Of a stretch of 5,266 bases of DNA, positions 1 through 5,266 are shown piece by piece (the first letter of the stretch is position 1; each line of letters starts with the position of its first letter). This DNA is from Methanohalobium sp046546175 (lineage in GTDB: Archaea > Halobacteriota > Methanosarcinia > Methanosarcinales > Methanosarcinaceae): the NCBI RefSeq assembly GCF_046546175.1, contig NZ_JBKGYF010000106.1, positions 1-5,266 on the forward strand, written 5' to 3'. The notes beneath the pieces are model-generated. The model was not told where the DNA came from, ran no database searches, and saw only the letters and a program-made list of their open reading frames with translations. The position numbers and the translations under genes are program-made.

Positions 1-322
1 CTATAAATGGTACTAAATTTGTCATCGAGTTTAATTGTTAATTTTATACTTTTAACTATAGAGTATATCGAAAAACCCTTAATTTTGGTGTTTATTTATA
101 AATCTTTATGAAGGAATACCTGAAATCAGAAGTAAATCGAAATCCTATATAGAATAATATTTTCTACATAAATGGTACTTTTCAGTAAGAAGTCAACCCG
201 AACTTCTAACATTTCAAAGATTATATTGTAGTCAATAAAACTATATTTGTTATATATATCCTTTATCGACTAATATAAGATGTATTGTATATTAGTAACA
301 AATAATCTGTTTTGAACTATAA
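1..322. other. AT-rich intergenic region, no gene seen
   Basis: No convincing coding region, tRNA or CRISPR repeat is visible on either strand. It lies beyond the 3' end of the leftward csa3 gene. Three small structures can be seen: a 12-base direct repeat ataaatggtact at 3-14 and 168-179; a 6-bp inverted repeat AGAAGT/ACTTCT at 188-207 around an 8-base loop; and one copy at 280-292 of a 13-base motif that recurs inverted upstream of csa3. TATA-like stretches such as tttataaatc near 95-104 could be promoters for something outside the window, but base composition alone would produce these often. I see no clear terminator for csa3. Confidence 0.6.
280..292 (+). repeat. 13-base motif, downstream copy of inverted pair flanking csa3
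   Basis: The sequence atgtattgtatat occurs here on the plus strand and again on the minus strand at 965-977, so the two copies form an inverted pair bracketing csa3 (31 bases past its stop codon and 43 bases before its start). The match is exact over 13 bases. The motif is AT-rich in AT-rich surroundings, so chance is a real alternative; a shared binding site for the encoded winged-helix protein is the attractive reading. Confidence 0.35.
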
Positions 323-922
323 TCAAATAGCAGCAAGTTTTCCTGAGTCTGTAATTTCGTATCCATTTTCATCTGATATATAGCCCAGTGCTTTTAGTTC
401 TCTCAGGTGGTTATATGTCATCCCTTTTGATATACCCAGTTCTTCTGCTATTTCTCCTACAGATGAAGTACCAGATTGTATCTGTTCAAGTATCGACCTT
501 TTAGTTGTAGAAATGTTAAAACTCAAAATGGGGAAATCTATTATCTCGTGGTCTTCTTCTGTAACATACACCACCCTTTTTACCATATCTTTTCGTGCAT
601 ATGCTCCAAATAACGCTCCGAATGCTTGTGTTTTTCTACTTCCTGAAACATTAGTTATTATCTGGTTCCCTTTATCGTGTTCTTCATCTATTAACTCAGC
701 TACATCACTGGCAACCTGTACATGGTCGTAAAGTGATGTGTTTTTTCTTTTAATTTCTATCATCGATCCGAACGTATTTTCTATAGTCTCTGTCGATTCT
801 ACTTTTTTATCAGGTGCATCCTCTTCTGTTAGGATTATAACTTGAGATGGGGAAAATTTCGTTATGCAGAGTATTACTGGTTCTACATCAAATATTGTAG
901 TTATAAGTGTTCTGTTTGTCAT
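323..922 (-). CDS. csa3: Csa3-family CARF-wHTH transcriptional regulator
   Basis: This 199-residue protein has the two-part build of Csa3, an archaeal CRISPR-associated transcription regulator. Residues 1 to about 130 look like a CARF (Rossmann-like) domain: the first strand TLITTIFDVEPVI (5-17) resembles the Csa3 amino terminus, and N91-VSGSRKT-98 matches the CARF ligand-loop pattern (N-x-S/T-G-x-x-K), followed by a small-residue helix (FGALFGAYA). Residues about 138-199 form a winged helix: helix SVGEIAEELGIS (154-165), recognition helix about 165-180 (SKGMTYNHLRELKALG), then a wing ending in YEITDSG. Sulfolobus Csa3 proteins bind cyclic tetra-adenylate and control cas, adaptation and DNA-repair genes; that role here is inferred. 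The start is the ATG at 922-920, with no Shine-Dalgarno site but a TATA-like box about 29 bases upstream, suggesting a near-leaderless transcript. It ends in TGA. It is near the short end of the family and has no cas neighbour in view. A general MarR-like regulator is the alternative. Confidence 0.85.
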   Translation of the reverse strand: MTNRTLITTIFDVEPVILCITKFSPSQVIILTEEDAPDKKVESTETIENTFGSMIEIKRKNTSLYDHVQVASDVAELIDEEHDKGNQIITNVSGSRKTQAFGALFGAYARKDMVKRVVYVTEEDHEIIDFPILSFNISTTKRSILEQIQSGTSSVGEIAEELGISKGMTYNHLRELKALGYISDENGYEITDSGKLAAI

Positions 923-925
923 TAT

Positions 926-941
926 ATGTTACTGGATGTTA
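926..941. promoter_or_regulatory. Possible operator: ATGTTA direct repeat, 10-base period
   Basis: ATGTTA occurs at 926-931 and again at 936-941, so the copies begin exactly 10 bases apart, about one helical turn. They lie immediately before the csa3 start codon, across the predicted transcription start. This placement would suit a repressor or autoregulation site on one face of the helix. The unit is only 6 bases long, so the call is tentative. Confidence 0.25.
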
Positions 942-944
942 ATC

Positions 945-963
945 TATAATAAATATGTTTCTG
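945..963 (-). promoter_or_regulatory. Candidate csa3 promoter (BRE/TATA, minus strand)
   Basis: Read on the minus strand, CAGAAA (963-958) followed by the TATA-like tatttatta (955-947) resembles an archaeal BRE plus TATA box. Initiation about 25 bases downstream of its centre would fall near 926, only a few bases before the ATG at 922. This fits the absence of a Shine-Dalgarno site. The TATA match is moderate, and the region is AT-rich. Confidence 0.4.
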
Positions 964-977
964 TATATACAATACAT
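962..977. promoter_or_regulatory. Palindrome and 13-base motif upstream of csa3 promoter
   Basis: TGTATATACA at 962-971 is a perfect 10-base palindrome. It overlaps the minus-strand copy (965-977) of the 13-base motif also found at 280-292. It lies just upstream of the candidate BRE/TATA of csa3, which is where archaeal activators commonly bind, so it is a plausible site for Csa3 itself. It could also be a chance product of AT-rich sequence. Confidence 0.35.
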
Positions 978-1014
978 ATTCAGAGTATAATGGTTATATT
1001 AAATTTTTAAAAAT

Positions 1015-1030
1015 CCAAAGTTTTATATAA
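1015..1030 (+). promoter_or_regulatory. Archaeal promoter (BRE + TATA) for the rightward genes
   Basis: CCAAAG (1015-1020) followed directly by TTTTATATAA (1021-1030) is a good match to an archaeal BRE and TATA box. Transcription would be expected to begin near 1050, leaving a leader of roughly 50 bases with a Shine-Dalgarno site before the ATG at 1103. No comparable promoter was seen before the next two genes, so this one may serve all three. Confidence 0.6.
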
Positions 1031-1086
1031 TTAGTATATTATAGTGAATGTCAAGGGTTCACAAATTAAAATTTATCTTCAAAATT

Positions 1087-1093
1087 GAGGAGA
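1087..1093 (+). promoter_or_regulatory. Ribosome binding site of the nuclease-like gene
   Basis: GAGGAGA ends 9 bases before the ATG at 1103. This selects that ATG over the in-frame TTG at 1085, which overlaps the site itself. Confidence 0.65.
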
Positions 1094-1102
1094 TACATTG
1101 AC

Positions 1103-1399
1103 ATGAGTAAGAAAAAGCAGTACAAAAAGAAGGTCCATTGGACTGACGGAGACTCGGGCAGATTTTCTGACGGTACCAGGTTCAAATTGCAAAATGTCAG
1201 AGCTTCTGAATCCGGGCAAAATGGGGGACAAAAAATCAAGAGAGTATCTGCCGGCATGACAAGTAGGAGCAAAAACCATGTTATTGTCGAGGAGGTTAAC
1301 AAGGATAAGTAGGGTAGAAAACTGGTCAAAATGAAGAACAAGGGTGGATCTATCAATAAAAGGCTCAGGAAAAAAGGGTATATAGACATGGGAAACTGA
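1103..1399 (+). CDS. Staphylococcal-nuclease-like protein with in-frame TAG (pyrrolysine or pseudogene)
   Basis: The frame encodes 98 positions, with a TAG at position 70 and a final TGA. Before the TAG, the protein has a Lys-rich start, then WTDGDSGRFSDGTRF (13-27), matching the DGDT calcium-site strand of Staphylococcal (thermo)nuclease homologues, and FKLQNVRASE (27-36), aligned with FRLLLVDTPE of S. aureus nuclease. After the TAG comes GRKLVKM (71-77), completing the family motif DKYGR-x-L, then a tail SINKRLRKKGY resembling the family's carboxyl end. The TAG therefore replaces the motif Tyr (Tyr85 in S. aureus nuclease, by my alignment) with no frame change. Without readthrough the product is 69 residues and lacks the essential Arg87 equivalent (Arg72 here). 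Catalytic Asp21 and Glu43 equivalents (Asp17, Glu36) are kept; Arg35 is Lys28 and Asp40 is Arg33. It has its own promoter and Shine-Dalgarno site. There is no obvious signal peptide, so it would be cytoplasmic. In a pyrrolysine-using methanogen TAG may be translated; otherwise this is a recent pseudogene. Confidence 0.65.
1310..1312 (+). other. In-frame amber codon TAG at the DKYGR tyrosine position
   Basis: The context is aag gat aag TAG ggt aga: D-K-TAG-G-R. A Tyr codon (TAT or TAC) is one base away from TAG. Twenty-eight further sense codons follow in frame and still look like the family, ending in TGA at 1397-1399. I saw no obvious strong hairpin just downstream of the kind proposed as a pyrrolysine insertion element, although such elements are not strictly required. 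Confidence 0.85.
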
Positions 1400-1433
1400 A
1401 AATTACATTATTTAGAATATGTACAACCGTTAA

Positions 1434-1440
1434 GGAGGAG
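1434..1440 (+). promoter_or_regulatory. Strong Shine-Dalgarno site before an ATT codon
   Basis: GGAGGAG is the best Shine-Dalgarno sequence in the window. Eight bases after GGAGG is ATT (1447-1449), in frame with the kinase-like gene. The GTG at 1440 leads to a stop after three codons, and the ATG at 1475 is out of frame and stops after four. The site therefore implies either initiation at ATT or a lost ATG, with 13 extra residues beginning x-NKISLDFRDGDK. Confidence 0.55.
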
Positions 1441-1485
1441 TGAACTATTAACAAAATCAGCTTAGATTTCAGGGATGGTGACAAA

Positions 1486-2121
1486 TTGACATGGATTAAA
1501 CTGGAAGGTCAACATAATGAATCCGGTATCAATAATAAACAGCTGGGAGGATGTGAGGTATCACACAGAGTGAATAACAGTCTGCAGATTATTTCAAGCA
1601 TCATAGGTCTGCAGGTCGACCGTCTGCAGGATCAGAAAGCTATAGAAGTTTATGAACAGGTACAGGATAAAATCAAGATGATTTCTATTGCACATGAAAA
1701 CCTTCCAAATACCAATCATCATATCAACCTGCCAAATTACATACAAAAAATCATTGATTATCTTGTGGATACCTATAAACATACTTCAGAGGAAGTAAAT
1801 TTTGACCTGAACATTGAGGACATCGATTTGCCTATAGATACCGCAATTCCGCTTGGTATCATAGCAGGCGAGCTGACTTATAGTTGCCTGAATTCTGAAT
1901 CATGCGGAAACAGTACAGTAGGAATAAAACTGCATACTGAACAAAATCACTGCGTTTTAACTGTGAATGATGGCCACTGCAGATTGCCTGAAATACTTGA
2001 ACTTGATGATACTGAACTGTGTTGTATGAACCTTGTGGGTATTCTGACAAAACAGCTTGACGGTCAGATAGAAACAGGAAATATAAGCGGAAGTTATGTG
2101 GAAATCACATTCAAAACCTGA
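1486..2121 (+). CDS. Sensor-less HisKA_2 histidine kinase-like protein, degenerate ATPase domain (pseudokinase)
   Basis: The 211 residues (counted from TTG at 1486) are a bare kinase core. EVSHRVNNSLQIISSIIGLQ (24-43) is the HisKA_2 H-box with the phosphoacceptor His27; the family norm is HHRVKNNLQ. The second dimerisation helix and linker IKMISIAHENL (63-73) follow. Residues about 100-211 align with a HATPase_c domain, from DTAIPLGIIAGEL (118-130) to the end LDGQIETGNISGSYVEITF. The ATP-binding boxes are eroded: the N-box Asn of ELVxN is Ser133, the G1 box DNGIGLP reads DGHCRLP (162-168), and the G2 box Gly is replaced by Cys (179-180). ATP binding is therefore doubtful; accepting or passing a phosphate through His27, or scaffolding, are possible roles. 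There is no sensor, PAS or membrane segment, so it is likely cytoplasmic. TTG has a weak GGTGA site 4 bases upstream, whereas a strong GGAGGAG precedes an in-frame ATT at 1447. It ends in TGA. No response regulator gene is nearby. Confidence 0.75.
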   Translation: MTWIKLEGQHNESGINNKQLGGCEVSHRVNNSLQIISSIIGLQVDRLQDQKAIEVYEQVQDKIKMISIAHENLPNTNHHINLPNYIQKIIDYLVDTYKHTSEEVNFDLNIEDIDLPIDTAIPLGIIAGELTYSCLNSESCGNSTVGIKLHTEQNHCVLTVNDGHCRLPEILELDDTELCCMNLVGILTKQLDGQIETGNISGSYVEITFKT

Positions 2122-2180
2122 AAACAATTATTAATCAGTTATAACGATACATGTACTGACACCAAAATCGAGGGTATATA
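2122..2180 (+). promoter_or_regulatory. Short spacer with ribosome binding site of the helicase-nuclease
   Basis: These 59 bases separate the kinase-like gene from the helicase gene. GAGGG at 2170-2174 lies 6 bases before TTG at 2181, supporting that start. An 8-base palindrome TACATGTA lies at 2148-2155. No convincing TATA/BRE promoter or T-rich terminator was seen, so cotranscription with the gene upstream is likely. Confidence 0.5.
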
Positions 2181-5100
2181 TTGCTGGATTCAAACCTTGC
2201 TACACTTAAACCGAAACAGAGATTGGCAGTAGAACACAGCGAAGGACCGCTGCTGGTTCTGGCTGGTGCGGGTACGGGAAAAACCACTACGATAACAACC
2301 AAAATCGCATACATGATTGAATATCTTGGGATTCCACCCGAAGAAATTCTGGCGCTTACGTTTTCAAGGGATGCTGCAAAAAATATGCAGCAGAAAGTTC
2401 AGGATTTGTTAGGCAGGGGGAGAGATGTAAATGTCAGTACATTTCACTCTTTTTGCTCGGAACTTTTGAGAGAACACCCTGATGAATGCGGAGTGTCTGA
2501 AAATTTTACAATCTATGAAGATATGGACCTGGCGATTTATCTTCACAGGGAACTGGACATTGATTCAAAGAAGGCAGCTCACTACTCAAGTTCAATTTCA
2601 AAAGCCAAAGACCTGAACTTGTCGATAGGAGATTTCAAGGGTTATATCGATGGCGAAAAAGAGATACTTTATAAATTTGGCAGCGAAGATGGATGGGAAC
2701 AGCTGTACCATGACTATAAAGTAAATCTCAATACATTCCACCTAAAAGATAAGAGCGAACAGAAAGCTCTGAAAGAGGAGAAGAAATCCTGGCAGGAGTT
2801 CATACATGTTTACGATGAATACCGCAAGTATCAGGATTTCATCAACGCATGGAAAAGCTATGAAGAAAAGAAGTCCAATATCAACGCACTTGATTACGGT
2901 GACCTGAATTATATCGCACTGCAATATCTTGATACTTATGGCACGGAGGAGTTGAACGATACATACAGATACATCGTTGTGGACGAATTTCAGGATACCA
3001 ATTATCTACAGTTCGAATTAATAAAACGCCTGACTGCAAGCGAACAGAACGTCACTATCGTTGCAGACCCAAACCAGTCGATTTACGCTTTCCGAGGAGC
3101 GTATACAGACAACATCGAAGAGTTCAAGAAAAAGTACGATATCCATGAAGATGATTTCGTGGCAATTGATGTGAGCTACAGGTCAACCAACAAAATCCTG
3201 AGAGTATCTCATGAACTGATACAGAACAACTATTCGGATGACAGAAAATCAGAATGCATCCTGCTAAAAAACCATGAAGATAGCGAAGGAGACAATGTCA
3301 TTATCCAGGAGACTGTGGATGATAAAGAGGAAGCAAGGAAGATTGCTGAAATGGTCGATTGGTGTGCGGAGGAGGGTACACCTCTTGAGGACGTAGCAGT
3401 ACTTTACAGGACGCATTCTCAGGGCAGAGTTGTGAAAGATACGCTCCAGAGACGGGGATTTCCTGTATCCGTGAAGGAAAATACCGATTTCCTGAAACTT
3501 CCAGAAATTAAAACTGCTCTGGCTTATCTATATGTGTTGAATAATTTCACCCATCCAACTCCCAGGGGAACTGAAAGCTGGTGGAGGCTGTTCCACTACA
3601 ATAAATCCCTCGACCGGAGCGATTCGATAAAAATCGCTGAATACATCAAGAACAATCGTACTACACTTCAGGATGTTATCTATCATCATCTAGACAAACT
3701 GGCCCTCAGTGACAGGGGACTGGAAATCATCAATAGCGTTAAACAGTCCATAGATACTCTTTTTGAAAAAACCATTTACGACATCTCGGACCTTTTACTG
3801 GAGATATATGATTACACAGGATTGGTCAGGCAGTTCTCAGGTTCTGATACTGTCAGGAACAGGGAAGCTCTGCTGAACCTCAGAAAACTGTACGAAACCG
3901 CTGAAACATTCGAACAGATGCACGGCCGCGACCTATCGGATTTTATAGCTTATCTGGAGATTCTAGATGAGATGGATGGGAATCCGTCTGCTGCGAATAT
4001 AACAGATGATAATGCGGTTAACCTGATGACGATCCATTCCGCTAAAGGTCTGGAATTTGATACTGTTTTTGTTATTAACATGGCTGATAACAGGTTCCCG
4101 CTGAAAAGAGGAGGCAAGGAACCTCTGATACCTTATGAACTGATGGAACAGTATAGAGATATCTTTGAAAGTGACTTCGATTCTGAAAAGGAGTTGAATA
4201 AAGCGATTGATGCCAGAAAGAAACAATTCAAAACCGAAGAAGAGCGTAGGCTCTGTTATGTAGCGTTTACAAGAGCAAAAAGCCATCTCGTACTGACGTT
4301 TTCGGATGTATACAATGGCAGTGATTCAGGTCCATCAGATTTCCTGTATGATATTGGTTTCGATGACAGTTTTGAAGACGGCGATGCTCTGGATGATATC
4401 ACTTTCTACAGAGATACTGAAAACAGAGCAAAAGAACTGGTAAAGGATGATGACATCGAACGTGAGAAACAAAGGAGAAGGAAACTCCTGATGGAATCGA
4501 TGGATTCTGATGATGTTACAGAACCGTTGAAACACCTGCTTGTCTACCAGGAATTGGTGAATAAAGAAGACAGAGATTATCTGGTAGAGATAAAATCGAA
4601 CTGGTCAAAAATAAACCCATTACCAGAAGCTTCCAGAGTTTTGGATTCGTGTGAAAGCGGCAAATGCGGTCCGAAATTCGACCCTGATAACCTGTCGTTT
4701 AGTTATTCATCGATTAAAACGTATGAGGAATGTCCGAAAAAATATGAGCTTCAAGAATTGCTCAGGATGCCTGATAGAAGTTCTGAAAAGTTTGGTGAAG
4801 CTGCAAATATCGGAAGTTTCGTACATAAAGCTCTTGAGATTGCTGTAAAGAGAAAAGTGGAGACCAAAAATCAGCTCTATGAAATCGTATATGAACTAGC
4901 AGGAAAACCTGATTGGAAAATGATTGACCTTAAGCAAACATATACCCTTTTTGATACTTTCTGGGAGAGGCATAAAGATAAAATCCAGAATAATTTCGCT
5001 GTTGAGAAGAGGTTTTCTGTACCTATTGGAGGTTTCTATTTTAAAGGATTTATCGACAGAGTTGATTTATTGTCCAATCATGATAAAGAAGTAGAGGTAA

Positions 5101-5266
5101 TAGATTATAAAACAGGCAAAACCGAACCACCTACTGGGGATAGGTCCAGGCAGTTGTTGCTGTACTCTTATGGATTCAATCACCTTTATCCTGAATATAC
5201 AGTCAGAAGGGTCACACTGGATATGCTGGGTAAAGAGAAGCCAAAATCGTTTGAAATCAACGGTGA
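2181..5266 (+). CDS. UvrD/Rep-type DNA helicase fused to RecB-like PD-(D/E)XK nuclease (3' end outside window)
   Basis: 1028 codons are visible without a stop or frame break. Superfamily 1A helicase motifs appear in order: Q-motif region LKPKQRLAVE (9-18), Walker A GAGTGKT (29-35, Lys34), motif Ia ALTFSRDAAKNM (58-69), STFHSFC (86-92), Walker B VVDEFQDT (266-273), motif III ADPNQSIYAFRGA (295-307), motif IV with YRS (333-335), motif V LMTIHSAKGLEF (615-626) and motif VI EEERRLCYVAFTRAK (686-700, Arg698). A charged linker (about 705-835) leads to a RecB/Cas4-family nuclease: FSYSSIKTYEECPKKYEL (840-857), GSFVHKALE (878-886, His882), GFIDRVD (956-962, metal ligand Asp959), VIDYKTG (973-979, Asp975 and Lys977) and QLLLY (991-995). 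All catalytic residues are present, so an active ATP-driven 3'-5' translocase with a single-strand nuclease is expected, acting on DNA ends in repair or in degrading foreign DNA. The build resembles an AdnA/AdnB subunit. Cys851 could be the first ligand of an AddB/Cas4-like iron-sulfur cluster whose other cysteines would lie beyond the edge. The start is TTG with GAGGG 6 bases upstream. Confidence 0.9.
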   Translation, partial: MLDSNLATLKPKQRLAVEHSEGPLLVLAGAGTGKTTTITTKIAYMIEYLGIPPEEILALTFSRDAAKNMQQKVQDLLGRGRDVNVSTFHSFCSELLREHPDECGVSENFTIYEDMDLAIYLHRELDIDSKKAAHYSSSISKAKDLNLSIGDFKGYIDGEKEILYKFGSEDGWEQLYHDYKVNLNTFHLKDKSEQKALKEEKKSWQEFIHVYDEYRKYQDFINAWKSYEEKKSNINALDYGDLNYIALQYLDTYGTEELNDTYRYIVVDEFQDTNYLQFELIKRLTASEQNVTIVADPNQSIYAFRGAYTDNIEEFKKKYDIHEDDFVAIDVSYRSTNKILRVSHELIQNNYSDDRKSECILLKNHEDSEGDNVIIQETVDDKEEARKIAEMVDWCAEEGTPLEDVAVLYRTHSQGRVVKDTLQRRGFPVSVKENTDFLKLPEIKTALAYLYVLNNFTHPTPRGTESWWRLFHYNKSLDRSDSIKIAEYIKNNRTTLQDVIYHHLDKLALSDRGLEIINSVKQSIDTLFEKTIYDISDLLLEIYDYTGLVRQFSGSDTVRNREALLNLRKLYETAETFEQMHGRDLSDFIAYLEILDEMDGNPSAANITDDNAVNLMTIHSAKGLEFDTVFVINMADNRFPLKRGGKEPLIPYELMEQYRDIFESDFDSEKELNKAIDARKKQFKTEEERRLCYVAFTRAKSHLVLTFSDVYNGSDSGPSDFLYDIGFDDSFEDGDALDDITFYRDTENRAKELVKDDDIEREKQRRRKLLMESMDSDDVTEPLKHLLVYQELVNKEDRDYLVEIKSNWSKINPLPEASRVLDSCESGKCGPKFDPDNLSFSYSSIKTYEECPKKYELQELLRMPDRSSEKFGEAANIGSFVHKALEIAVKRKVETKNQLYEIVYELAGKPDWKMIDLKQTYTLFDTFWERHKDKIQNNFAVEKRFSVPIGGFYFKGFIDRVDLLSNHDKEVEVIDYKTGKTEPPTGDRSRQLLLYSYGFNHLYPEYTVRRVTLDMLGKEKPKSFEING

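Noticed and set aside
188..207. AGAAGT/ACTTCT inverted repeat as a csa3 terminator.
   Set aside because: Only 6 bp of stem with an 8-base loop, no T-run after it on the minus strand, and more than 110 bases beyond the stop codon.
1..322. CRISPR array or leader next to csa3.
   Set aside because: No regularly spaced repeat of 24-37 bases is present; the only direct repeat is 12 bases long and occurs twice.
1066..1389. Open minus-strand frame with a hydrophobic, membrane-like translation opposite the nuclease-like gene.
   Set aside because: It is the antisense shadow of a Lys/Arg-rich coding strand; there is no recognisable family and no ribosome site, and the plus strand has clear homology.
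1609..1620. CTGCAGGTCGAC is identical to part of a cloning-vector polylinker (PstI-SalI).
   Set aside because: It lies inside an uninterrupted kinase-like frame, where it encodes family-typical residues (GLQVDRLQ), and no further vector sequence surrounds it.
1580..1629. Three copies of GTCTGCAG within 50 bases, suggesting a repeat element.
   Set aside because: The copies are in the same codon phase and encode Leu-Gln pairs of the dimerisation helix; amphipathic helix composition and codon preference explain them.
3963..4286. Open minus-strand frame within the helicase gene.
   Set aside because: It lies wholly opposite helicase motifs V and VI, which are conserved on the plus strand; no independent evidence of coding.

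Overview
The window looks like chromosomal DNA from an archaeon, most likely a methanogen of the Methanosarcina/Methanolobus type. The reasons are archaeal TATA/BRE-style promoters in very AT-rich intergenic DNA, Shine-Dalgarno sites upstream of the rightward genes, a Csa3-type CARF regulator (an archaeal family), a HisKA_2-type kinase of the sort expanded in Methanosarcinaceae, and TGA as the terminal stop of all three genes whose ends are visible. The lineage is inferred from these features, not proven.

Layout: positions 1-322 hold AT-rich DNA with no gene I can support, only small repeats. At 323-922, on the minus strand, lies a Csa3-like protein with an N-terminal CARF ligand-sensing fold and a C-terminal winged helix. 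The spacer 923-1102 carries back-to-back promoters: a probably near-leaderless one for csa3 and a strong BRE/TATA one for the rightward genes. At 1103-1399 is a small Staphylococcal-nuclease-like gene broken by one in-frame TAG exactly where the family has the Tyr of its DKYGR motif. Homology resumes after the TAG in the same frame to a TGA, so it is either a pyrrolysine (amber) codon or a young pseudogene. At 1486-2121 is a stand-alone HisKA_2 histidine-kinase core without a sensor domain. Its phosphoacceptor His is kept, but the N, G1 and G2 boxes of its ATPase domain are degenerate, so it looks like a pseudokinase. Its best Shine-Dalgarno site points at an ATT codon rather than at the first conventional start. 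From 2181 to beyond the right edge runs a long single-chain UvrD-type helicase fused to a RecB/Cas4-type PD-(D/E)XK nuclease. All helicase motifs and the nuclease D...DxK...QxxxY residues are visible.

The three rightward genes are separated by 86 and 59 bases and may be one transcription unit divergent from csa3. A CARF regulator next to a small nuclease, an ATP-blind kinase-like protein and a helicase-nuclease would suit a DNA repair or defence locus. No cas gene or CRISPR array is visible, so that link is a hypothesis. The main points for a second look are the amber codon at an active-site position, the pseudokinase with its possible ATT start, and the repeat motifs around csa3.
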